Assembly (NCBI GenBank): GCA_013178015.1
Contig: JABLXR010000036.1
Span: 1-43,001, forward strand
Length of the DNA: 43,001 nt
Source of the DNA: Anaerolineae bacterium
Lineage (GTDB): Bacteria > Chloroflexota > Anaerolineae > DRVO01
Reading direction: 5' to 3'
Shown here piece by piece: positions 33,873-41,297 of this stretch; position 1 is the first letter of the stretch; every line of letters begins with the position of its first letter. The notes beneath the pieces were generated by a model, which did no database searches, was not told where the DNA came from, and saw only the letters and a program-made list of their open reading frames with translations. A program made the translations under genes and the position numbers.

Positions 33873-36684
33873 CGGCGGCCGCCTGGGCAGGGCAGATGTC
33901 GCGGCTTTGGGGCTGATCGGGCTGCTGCCCATTGGATTCCTGTATCGGCTGTGCCTCGCTGGGCAGATCCTTTATGGTCCGGACGCCCTAGCGTACTTCT
34001 ACCCCATGTACGAGTACGCCACGGGCCGGCTGCTGTCCGGCGAGCTTCCTCTGTGGAACCCTCACCTGTTCCTGGGAGCGCCCTTTCTGGCCAATCCCCA
34101 GGCAGGCGTCCTGTACCCGGTGCACCTGGCGTTGGCCTGGCTATCCGCTCCATCGCTGGCTACTGCCTCCCTGGCCATCCACTACGGGCTAGCAGGCGCG
34201 TCCACTTACCTCTTGGCGCGAGCGGGCCTCGGATATGGGAGGTGGCCTGCCCTGGGGGCCGCGGCAACGTTCGCCCTCAGCGGGCTACTGGGGGCCCAGG
34301 CAGAGCACTTCAACCAGGTGGAGGCGCTGGCCTGGTTGCCCCTGCAGGTGCTGGCCGTAGAGTTGGGAGCCATCCGGCGCCTCACCTCTGCCGCCGGACG
34401 GCGTCTCTGGCTGCTGGTCGCGATGACGCTTAGTGCGGTCCAGCTCCTCACCGGGCATTCCCAGGCAGGCTACATTGCGCATATCACCCTGGTGGCATAC
34501 GCAGCAGTTCGCCTGATGGCGGAGACGACTGGCTGGCCGAAGATAGCAGGTCGGTGGGGCAGAGCGCTTCTCTTCATCGGTGCCGGTGCTGCGGGGGGCA
34601 TGGCGCTGTCGGCGGTGCAGGTATTGCCCACACTGGAGCTGGCAGAGCTGTCGGTACGTGCCGGGGGGCTGTCCTACCGGCAGGCAGTCTCCTTCTCCTT
34701 CGGTCCTCGGTCGTGGTTGCTGGGCCTCTTGCCCCACTACGGGGCGGAGGCCCCCTACAGCGAATACGTCGCCTACGCGGGCGTGGTGGGGACCGGGCTG
34801 GCCGTTCTTGGAGTCTGCCGGGGGACGTCGAGCCGCCCCAGGTGGGCGGTGGCCTTGGTGGCTCTGGGTGCCTTCCTGGCCTTGGGTGGCTACAACCCCT
34901 TCTACTACCTGCTCTATCGGCTGGTGCCGGGGATAGGGCTGTTCCGCGCCCCGGCGCGCTGGCTGGTGATGTCGCTTCTGGGGGCAAGCGTTCTGGTAGC
35001 AGAGGGGATAGCGGCCGCCGAGAGCGGAAGGCAATGGGCTCTCCCTCGGCGATGGTGGGGGCTGGGCTTTGCCTTGACAGCGGCGGTCACTGCCCTCCTG
35101 TGGCTGCTGGCCGACCCAAGGCCACAGCCGGTTACAGTGGCAGGCTGGCTGGCGGCGGGCGTGGCGCTCCTCCTGACGGTGCGGCTGGCTCCGCGCAGAA
35201 GGATGGGCACGGCCTTGATGGTTCTCGTGCTGGTCGAGCTCTTCGCTGCTTCTCAGCGCCTGCCGTACAACCAGACCACTGCGTCCTACGTGTACGAGGC
35301 CCAGCGTCGGTCGGTTCAGGTGCTGCTCCAGGAGGCGGGCCTGAGCCGCTTCCTCAGCCTGTCGGATCCGCAGTTCGACTCCGGCGACATGGGCGATCTG
35401 CTAGCGTCCCTGGGTGAAGGGCTGAATGCCGAGGGGCGCTACGGCCTGCTGGTGGGGGCCAAGTCTCAGGAGGTGCTGTCGAGGAACCTGGCTCTCAAGT
35501 GGGGGCTCTACGCCGTAGATGGGTACGACGGCGGAGTGCTGCCCACGGCAGACCACCTGGCTTTCCAGTCTCTGTACTTGCCGGCGGAAGAGGTGGCGGC
35601 TGACGGCAGGATGAGCGAGGCCCTGAGGAGCGTGCCTCCGGAGAGGCTGCTGGCCCTGGCTAGCGTCGGGTATCTGCTGCGGGACCGCCTAGATGATCTG
35701 TGGCTGGAGGGAGTCTACTACGACCTGGGGTTCTCCCTGCCGGGAGGCCTGGACGCTCCGGAGGCAACGCTAAGCCTGCCGCGCTTCCCGGCAACCGATC
35801 TGGGGCTGGTCTTGGGCCGGCCCACCAACGCAGACGCCGCCGAGGGCCTGGCGGCACGGATTAGCCTCGATGGGATGGTGGTGGGCGAAATACGGTGGGA
35901 CGGCGATGCATTCATTGCCTGGGGAAGCGATGGTGCCTCGGTGGAGGTGGCGCCGGTGCCTGGCCGACCTGACCTCAGACACGTGTCCCTGCGACTACTT
36001 TCGGCCCCAACATACGGCGACAGGCTGGAGGTTCAGTGGGTGAGCGATGCGCTTTCTGGCGCGTCCTGGGCTGAAGGGGAGCCCGTCCGCAATGGCGGTG
36101 CCTTCACTGTGGCGGCAGCATCGCTGATCAACCGCGCGGCCGGCGTGGGCGTGCCGGTGGCTCTCTCGCAGATCGATGGGATCGTGCCCATCCACCTGGG
36201 AGACGTGAAGGTGTCGTCCGTGGAGCGTTCGCTGCCTCGGGCCTACTTCAGTTCGTGTGTAGTCCGGGTGCCTGGCGAGGCAGAAGCCATGGAAATCCTG
36301 CGGGATTCGGGCTTCGATCCTCGGCGGCGCACAGTCTTGGTGGGCGGCGAGGGGATGGCCTGCGATGCGGAGGGATGGCTGGCAGCGGAGGTGGTATCCT
36401 ACGCCCCGGAGCGGGTGGTGGTGGAGGTGCTGGCATCGCGACCTGGGCACCTAGTCCTTACCGACTCGTTCTACCCCGGCTGGAGAGCGGAGGTGGACGG
36501 AGTTGAGGTGGAGGTGGAGCGCGCCAACTGGTTCTTCCGCTCGGTGGCGGTGGAGGGCGGCCACCACCGGGTGGAGTTCGTCTATCGCCCGGACAGCGTG
36601 CGCTGGGGAGCGGTGGCCAGCTGCCTGGCGGTGGTCCTGCTGCTGATTACGGGGGCGCTGTGGGCGCGACTGGGAGCGTCCTAA
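33862..36684 (+). CDS. YfhO-like large membrane protein
   Basis: 940 residues from the ATG at 33862, chosen for GGAGGGGAAG upstream and for the usual family N-terminus; the frame opens 55 codons earlier inside the GT-C gene. The N-terminal half has about 12 helices and the family stretches GPDALAYFYPMYEYATG and ELPLWNPHLFLGAPF. The C-terminal half is a large extracytoplasmic region ending with LTDSFYPGWRAEVDG and one final helix. YfhO proteins have been tied to glycosylation of lipoteichoic acid or other envelope polymers. It is the last of three overlapping genes and would act with the GT2 and GT-C proteins. Confidence 0.87.
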   Translation: MAGNGGRLGRADVAALGLIGLLPIGFLYRLCLAGQILYGPDALAYFYPMYEYATGRLLSGELPLWNPHLFLGAPFLANPQAGVLYPVHLALAWLSAPSLATASLAIHYGLAGASTYLLARAGLGYGRWPALGAAATFALSGLLGAQAEHFNQVEALAWLPLQVLAVELGAIRRLTSAAGRRLWLLVAMTLSAVQLLTGHSQAGYIAHITLVAYAAVRLMAETTGWPKIAGRWGRALLFIGAGAAGGMALSAVQVLPTLELAELSVRAGGLSYRQAVSFSFGPRSWLLGLLPHYGAEAPYSEYVAYAGVVGTGLAVLGVCRGTSSRPRWAVALVALGAFLALGGYNPFYYLLYRLVPGIGLFRAPARWLVMSLLGASVLVAEGIAAAESGRQWALPRRWWGLGFALTAAVTALLWLLADPRPQPVTVAGWLAAGVALLLTVRLAPRRRMGTALMVLVLVELFAASQRLPYNQTTASYVYEAQRRSVQVLLQEAGLSRFLSLSDPQFDSGDMGDLLASLGEGLNAEGRYGLLVGAKSQEVLSRNLALKWGLYAVDGYDGGVLPTADHLAFQSLYLPAEEVAADGRMSEALRSVPPERLLALASVGYLLRDRLDDLWLEGVYYDLGFSLPGGLDAPEATLSLPRFPATDLGLVLGRPTNADAAEGLAARISLDGMVVGEIRWDGDAFIAWGSDGASVEVAPVPGRPDLRHVSLRLLSAPTYGDRLEVQWVSDALSGASWAEGEPVRNGGAFTVAAASLINRAAGVGVPVALSQIDGIVPIHLGDVKVSSVERSLPRAYFSSCVVRVPGEAEAMEILRDSGFDPRRRTVLVGGEGMACDAEGWLAAEVVSYAPERVVVEVLASRPGHLVLTDSFYPGWRAEVDGVEVEVERANWFFRSVAVEGGHHRVEFVYRPDSVRWGAVASCLAVVLLLITGALWARLGAS

Positions 36685-36714
36685 GGCGGCGGGGAGACAA
36701 TGGGAGGAATGCGG

Positions 36715-36743
36715 TCGACCGAAGGGCGCGCGACGTGTATAAT
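36715..36743 (+). promoter_or_regulatory. Predicted promoter of the AmaP-like gene
   Basis: TCGACC (36715-36720, four of six) and a perfect TATAAT (36738-36743) at a 17-base spacing, downstream of the YfhO-like stop. AAGGAGGTGG at 36770-36779 then serves the GTG start. Confidence 0.65.
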
Positions 36744-36782
36744 CGGGTGAGGCTTGCAGTTAGGCATCGAAGGAGGTGGCCC

Positions 36783-37670
36783 GTGAGGACGTTCAACCAG
36801 GTAGTGACAGTCGTGGCCTTGCTCATTATGCTAGTACTCTTGCCCATCATCGCCACCATCCCGGACGCAGTGGTACAGGCGGTGCAGAACGCCACCTTCT
36901 CGGTCGAGCCCTGGGTGGCTACCTCGGCCGGCAGAGTAGTGGTCGGAGTGGTGGCGGCGGCGCTGTGGCTCCTCACCATCTGGCTTCTGTGGCGCGAGTT
37001 TCGGCGGGCGGGCGATGACGAGATACGGGTGACGGCGGTGGAGGGCGGCAGAGCTCGTGTTGCCTCTGCGTCAGTGGCCAAGTTGCTGGAAAGGCGCGTT
37101 TCATCAATTTCCTCGGTGCGGCAGGTGACGGCCCGAGTTCGGCAGACGCGCGAGGGAGTGGTGGCCGATCTGCAGATCGTCACGGCCGATGGGGTCATGA
37201 TCCCCGAGGTCACGCGGTCTGCCATCGCGGAGGCGCGACAGGCGTTGGAGCAGGAGATCGGGGCCAAGGTGGCCGATGTGGACGTGCGCGTGCGCGAAGT
37301 GGGTCTGGCGGAGGCGCGCCCCGCGGTAGCGCCGCCGCCCACGGCAGTGCGGCCGGAGGAAGAAGCTCCCCCCGCGCCCATCGCTGCACCTGGATTGGAG
37401 GCCGAGCCCCACGTGGAGCCTGAGACGGCGCCGGTGGCGGAGGTCGCCGAGGAGCCGGTGGCAGCAGCCGAGGAGGTACTGGCGGAGGAGTTCCATCCTG
37501 AGGAGCCAATTCAGGAGCGGGAAAGCTGGGAGACGCCAGCGCCGGAGCCCGAGGAGACGGAGGTGCTCTACCCCGACCTGAGGGAGCCGTACGAGGAGCC
37601 CCCTAGCGAAGAGGCCCCAGCCGCGGAGGAAGGACTGGAGGCGTGGCATCCGGAGGACGAAGACGAGTAG
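36783..37670 (+). CDS. AmaP/Asp23-like membrane protein with acidic tail
   Basis: 295 residues from the GTG at 36783, placed by an excellent AAGGAGGTGG site; the frame opens 41 codons earlier but runs through the promoter. Two membrane helices (residues 5-27 and about 48-70) are followed by an Asp23-like domain near 75-165 (ARVASASVAKLLERR, then VTARVRQ and ADLQIV) as in the alkaline-shock anchor AmaP. Residues 170-295 are very rich in Glu, Pro and Ala with short conserved-looking acidic ends, probably disordered. In Firmicutes AmaP holds Asp23 at the membrane; no separate asp23 gene is here, so the soluble domain may act alone. The tail is unusual for the family. Confidence 0.72.
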   Translation: MRTFNQVVTVVALLIMLVLLPIIATIPDAVVQAVQNATFSVEPWVATSAGRVVVGVVAAALWLLTIWLLWREFRRAGDDEIRVTAVEGGRARVASASVAKLLERRVSSISSVRQVTARVRQTREGVVADLQIVTADGVMIPEVTRSAIAEARQALEQEIGAKVADVDVRVREVGLAEARPAVAPPPTAVRPEEEAPPAPIAAPGLEAEPHVEPETAPVAEVAEEPVAAAEEVLAEEFHPEEPIQERESWETPAPEPEETEVLYPDLREPYEEPPSEEAPAAEEGLEAWHPEDEDE

Positions 37671-37690
37671 GCTCCCCAGTATCCTACTCG
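37664..37690. terminator. Two-way hairpin shared by convergent genes
   Basis: CGAGTAGG (37664-37671) pairs with CCTACTCG (37683-37690), with an 11-base loop. The TAG stop of the AmaP-like gene is in the left arm and the TAG of the opposite gene in the right arm. No T-run follows on either side, so strength as a terminator is uncertain. Confidence 0.45.
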
Positions 37691-38250
37691 CGGGACAGCG
37701 TCACTAGGGCGCCGCTAGGTTCGATGACCAGCGCTCGGAGGCGGAAACCCAGGTCGCCCGCAGCAAGGGTCTCGTTGAGCACCCTGGACCACAGGTGGCG
37801 GAGTGGCAGTGGGGACTCCAGCGGGCCCAGCTTGACGTAGCTCAGGGCTAGCTCGGGTGTCTCTTCACCGTGCTGATGCAACTCCAGGACGGCGAAGCAG
37901 TACGTCTGCAGGAAGAAGGCTACCTGGGCTCGGTTCGGATGTAGGCGCACTCCGACGCGTACTGCGCCCAGTCCCGCCTGAGGTAACGCCTGGGCATTGA
38001 GGAAGGACTCCAGCTGCCGCTCCCCGAAGTGGAAGGCCATGGTTGTGCCAGGCGGGGCGGCGATCACCCGGTTCACGTTGGCGGCCAAGCTCTCGTAGCT
38101 GACTAGGGGGCGCGGCTGGCTTTCGCTGCAGCTAGGGGAAGAGGGGTCGGACGAGGCTCTGAAGAGCACGCAGGGGGCGGCCAGTAGCGCCAGGAGAAAC
38201 AGCGACAAGATCAGGCGACGCGGATGGCTGAGGTGCAGAGCCACGTTCAA
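37684..38250 (-). CDS. Small secreted protein of unknown function
   Basis: 188 residues from the TTG at 38250. I do not recognise the family. The N-terminus (residues 10-32) is a signal peptide or anchor; a cysteine follows LLAAP, but with Pro at -1 it is a poor lipobox. The rest has a mixed alpha/beta pattern with ESFLNAQ and FFLQTYCFAVLEL stretches, as in periplasmic or membrane-surface domains. The start is doubtful: TTG 38250 and GTG 38244 both have weak ribosome sites, and both overlap the start of divergent scpB. Codon use is like the neighbours, so I judge it real. Confidence 0.6.
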   Translation of the reverse strand: MNVALHLSHPRRLILSLFLLALLAAPCVLFRASSDPSSPSCSESQPRPLVSYESLAANVNRVIAAPPGTTMAFHFGERQLESFLNAQALPQAGLGAVRVGVRLHPNRAQVAFFLQTYCFAVLELHQHGEETPELALSYVKLGPLESPLPLRHLWSRVLNETLAAGDLGFRLRALVIEPSGALVTLSRE

Positions 38251-38745
38251 TGCTCACTCGAAGCCAGGATCGAGGCTATCCTTTTCGTGGCCGGAGAGCC
38301 AGTGGAACTGAGAACCCTGGCCGAGACTCTGGACGCCGGACGGACCGACATAGAGTCGGCGCTGGACAGGCTGCGGCAGTCGCTCTCCGGCCGTGGGTTG
38401 GCGCTGCTGCGGGATGGCGAAGCAGTACAACTGACCACTTCTCCGGCAGCGTCTGACGACGTCCGGCGTTACCTCCGATCGGAAGAAGCAAGCACCCTGT
38501 CGGCGGCGGCACTGGAGACGCTGGCCATCATCGCCTATCGTCAACCGGTAACCCGGGCTGGCATCGAGGCAATACGCGGGGTAGGCAGCGAGAGCCCGCT
38601 GCGTACCCTTCTGCGGCTGGGCCTTGTCACAGAGATCGAGCGTCTGGATCAGCCCGGACGTCCCATCACCTATGGCACTACCTCGGGTTTCCTCCGCTTG
38701 CTGGGCCTGTCCTCGCTGGAGGAGCTGCCGCCCCTGCCTGACTGA
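38224..38745 (+). CDS. scpB: Segregation and condensation protein ScpB
   Basis: 173 residues. ScpB is the winged-helix (kite) subunit that with ScpA and SMC forms the bacterial condensin. It begins with LEARIEAILFVAGEPVELRTL, has SAAALETLAIIAYRQPVTRAGIEAIRG in the second winged-helix domain and ends with GRPITYGTTSGFLRLLGL. The ATG at 38224 has only a weak ribosome site; a GTG three codons on is an alternative. ScpA is usually adjacent but is absent here. It overlaps by 27 bp the start of the divergent small secreted gene, and ends 7 bp from the convergent kinase gene. Confidence 0.92.
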   Translation: MAEVQSHVQCSLEARIEAILFVAGEPVELRTLAETLDAGRTDIESALDRLRQSLSGRGLALLRDGEAVQLTTSPAASDDVRRYLRSEEASTLSAAALETLAIIAYRQPVTRAGIEAIRGVGSESPLRTLLRLGLVTEIERLDQPGRPITYGTTSGFLRLLGLSSLEELPPLPD

Positions 38746-38752
38746 CGGGCGG

Positions 38753-39790
38753 TTAGGCCACCACGCGGGCGCCGTTCAAGCTGCTCCAAGTACGCAGCCC
38801 GCCGAACTCGAAGTTGAACTCGATGATTTGCACCCCTGCCTGTTCCAGGGCGGTGCGGACGTCGCGTTCTCGGTCCGGATTGCTCAGGAACAGGACGCAG
38901 CCACCTCCGCCCGCGCCCAGGGCCTTGCCTCCCACTGCTCCGGCATCGAGGGCGGCATCGAACAGCGAGTCTATCTGAGCCGTGCTGATGGAGGGGTCGA
39001 GAAGCTTCTGGTTCTCCCAGTTCTCCTGCAGCAGGCGGCCGAAGTGGCCGATCTGGCCCTTGAGTAGGGCGCTCTTCATCTCCACCGCTACGTCGCGGAT
39101 GCGTAGCAGGGCGTTCACCGTCTGGCTGCGGCCGGCGCGATAGGCTTCCTGCACCGTGGTGATCAGGTTGCCAGAGAGCCGCGACTTGCCCGTATAGCAG
39201 AGCACCAAGTGCTTCTCCAGCTCCGTCACGACGCTGGGGTCCAGGTGGAGAGGGCTAACGTTGACCGCCGTCTCCTCGAACTCCATGAAGTTGAAACCCC
39301 CAATGGCGGCCGCATACTGGTCCTGCTTGCCTCCTGCGATGTGGAGCTCCTCGGTCTCCAGGAGGTTGGCCAGCCGTGCCACCTCATAGCAGGAGAGGCG
39401 GTTGTCCTGGAGGAGGTTGAGCAGTCCTATGAGGGCGACGCCGATAGAGGCCGAGGAGCCGGTCCCCGAGCCGGGCGGTGCGTCGCAGCGCACGAACAGG
39501 TTCATGCCCCGCTGGATGCCGAGGCGGGAGATGGCTGCCTTGATCAGGTCAAGGTTGCCGTCGTATTCCAGCTCCCGGAAGTTGCGGACGCTCAGGAACT
39601 GGTGGAAATCGGCCGAGGTAATCTCGATCTTCTCGTCGGGGCGAGGCGTGAGGGTGGCGTAGGTGTACCGATTGATAGTAGCGTTCACCACCGCTCCCCC
39701 GCGCTCGGCGGCGAAGAAGGGCACGTCGGTCCACCCGCCCGCCAGATCTACGCGGATGGGCGCCCGGCTACGATAGAGTGGCTCCTGCAT
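38753..39790 (-). CDS. GHMP-family sugar kinase (heptose-7-phosphate/fucose kinase-like)
   Basis: 345 residues. GHMP-fold kinase using ATP on a sugar or sugar phosphate. Seen: RAPIRVDLAGGWTDVP at residues 9-24, the phosphate loop PPGSGTGSSAS near 105-115, and the C-terminal KALGAGGGGCVLFL. This set is typical of the D-glycero-D-manno-heptose 7-phosphate kinase (HddA) and fucokinase-like branch rather than galactokinase or mevalonate kinase. GGAGGGGG is about nine bases before the ATG. Lies 85 bp downstream of phosphoglycerate kinase on the same strand. No nucleotidyltransferase or heptose isomerase is nearby to fix the sugar. Confidence 0.85.
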   Translation of the reverse strand: MQEPLYRSRAPIRVDLAGGWTDVPFFAAERGGAVVNATINRYTYATLTPRPDEKIEITSADFHQFLSVRNFRELEYDGNLDLIKAAISRLGIQRGMNLFVRCDAPPGSGTGSSASIGVALIGLLNLLQDNRLSCYEVARLANLLETEELHIAGGKQDQYAAAIGGFNFMEFEETAVNVSPLHLDPSVVTELEKHLVLCYTGKSRLSGNLITTVQEAYRAGRSQTVNALLRIRDVAVEMKSALLKGQIGHFGRLLQENWENQKLLDPSISTAQIDSLFDAALDAGAVGGKALGAGGGGCVLFLSNPDRERDVRTALEQAGVQIIEFNFEFGGLRTWSSLNGARVVA

Positions 39791-39874
39791 GCTGCTTTCC
39801 CCCTCCGAAAGATTAGGTGAAATGAGGCATAGCTGCGGTGGCCGACCTCGCCAGCGGCTGCGCGCGGAACCGCC

Positions 39875-41047
39875 TCACTTGTCTTCCAGGGCGGCTACCC
39901 CGGGGAGTTCTTTCCCCTCCAAGAACTCAAGGGAGGCGCCGCCTCCGGTCGAGATGTGGGTGATGCGGTCGGCCACGCCAGCCTGCTCCACAGCGGAGAC
40001 GGAGTCGCCTCCGCCGATGATGGTGGTGGCATCCAGGTCGGCCACGACTCGGGCGATGGCGATGGTTCCCTCGGCGAAGCGGGGGAACTCGAATACGCCC
40101 ATGGGGCCATTCCAGAAGACTGTCCGGGCAGGACGAAGCTCGGCCGTGAAGCGCTCGACGGTGCGTGGGCCGATGTCCAGGATGCGCCATCCCTCCGGCA
40201 CCGCGTTCGGGAGGACAACCTGGGAATCGGCCTTCGCGTCGAAGGCGGAGGCCACCACCACATCGGTGGGGAGTACCAGTGTGTCGCCCGCTCGCTCCAT
40301 CAAGGAGCGCGCTGTGTCCAGCACCTCGTCTTCTACCAGGGAGTCGGCCACGAAGAAGCCGCGGGCTTTGAGGAAAGTGTTGGCCATTCCCCCACCGATC
40401 AGGAGCCTGTCCACCCGGTGGAGGAGGCTGTTGATGACCCCGATCTTGTCTGAGATCTTGGCGCCACCGAGGATCGCGACGAACGGTCGCTCCGGGTCTG
40501 CCAGGGCGCGACCGAGGAATTCGAGCTCCTTCTCCATCAGGAAGCCAGCCACGGCCGGCAGGTGGTGAGCGACGCCCTCGGTGCTGGCGTGAGCGCGGTG
40601 CGCGGCGCCGAAAGCGTCGTTGACGTACGCGTCGGCCAAGCGAGCCAGTGAGGCAGCGTACTGGGGGTCGTTCTTCTCCTCGCCCGGGTGAAACCGCGTG
40701 TTTTCCAGTAGTAGCAGCTCCCCCGGCTGGAGAGAGGCCACCAGTTCCTCGACCTCGGGGCCCACCGAGTCGGGGGCCATGCGGACCGGCATCCCCATTC
40801 GGTCCGACATATAGCGAGCGATGGGTGCGAGCGAGTACCGCGGGTCTGCCTTGCCCTTGGGACGGCCCAGATGAGAAGCGAGGATCACGCGCGCACCGCG
40901 GTCGCGCAGGTAGGCAATGGTGGGGAGGGCGGCGCGGATGCGAGTGTCATCCGCTACTGCTCCATCGTCCAGGGGCACGTTGAAGTCCACCCGGACGAGC
41001 ACCTTCTTTCCCGATACATCTATGTCGCGCAGGGTTTTCTTCTGCAT
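39875..41047 (-). CDS. pgk: Phosphoglycerate kinase
   Basis: Transfers phosphate between 1,3-bisphosphoglycerate and ADP in glycolysis; 390 residues from the ATG at 41047, which has GGAGGAT upstream (five codons of open frame lie before it). Signatures: [11 protein letters not shown] at the start, [55 protein letters not shown] and [11 protein letters not shown], with the C-terminal GGGDSVSAV and [18 protein letters not shown]. Normally this gene sits next to gap or tpi; here neither is visible. GHMP kinase follows on the same strand. Confidence 0.97.
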   Translation of the reverse strand: MQKKTLRDIDVSGKKVLVRVDFNVPLDDGAVADDTRIRAALPTIAYLRDRGARVILASHLGRPKGKADPRYSLAPIARYMSDRMGMPVRMAPDSVGPEVEELVASLQPGELLLLENTRFHPGEEKNDPQYAASLARLADAYVNDAFGAAHRAHASTEGVAHHLPAVAGFLMEKELEFLGRALADPERPFVAILGGAKISDKIGVINSLLHRVDRLLIGGGMANTFLKARGFFVADSLVEDEVLDTARSLMERAGDTLVLPTDVVVASAFDAKADSQVVLPNAVPEGWRILDIGPRTVERFTAELRPARTVFWNGPMGVFEFPRFAEGTIAIARVVADLDATTIIGGGDSVSAVEQAGVADRITHISTGGGASLEFLEGKELPGVAALEDK

Positions 41048-41091
41048 GGCATCCTCCAGCAATGAGACGGGTGTGGGAGTTGTCCGGAGGC

Positions 41092-41120
41092 ATTATAGCG
41101 GCTCACTACCAACCGATCGA
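41092..41120 (-). promoter_or_regulatory. Predicted pgk promoter
   Basis: Minus-strand TATAAT (41097-41092, perfect) with TCGATC (41120-41115, three of six) at a 17-base spacing; start of transcription near 41085, leader about 38 bases. Confidence 0.5.
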
Positions 41121-41204
41121 GCCCGCCGCTGAGCCGGAGTGCCAGGGACAGTGCACCTCGCCCTGCTCGCTTCCAGACCCCCGTCACACCACTGGCTGCG
41201 GCAG

Positions 41205-41233
41205 TTGACACCGCGCATCAATGGTCTTAGTAT
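41205..41233 (+). promoter_or_regulatory. Predicted promoter of the multiheme cytochrome gene
   Basis: Perfect TTGACA (41205-41210) and TAGTAT (41228-41233, four of six) with a 17-base spacer. The leader contains a small hairpin CGACGC-CAG-GCGTCG (41250-41264) before the GGAGG ribosome site at 41284-41288. This is the best -35 in the window. Confidence 0.65.
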
Positions 41234-41297
41234 CGCCGAGTCGTGGCGGCGACGCCAGGCGTCGTCGTCGCGGACCGGACTGCGGAGGCGGTTGCCT

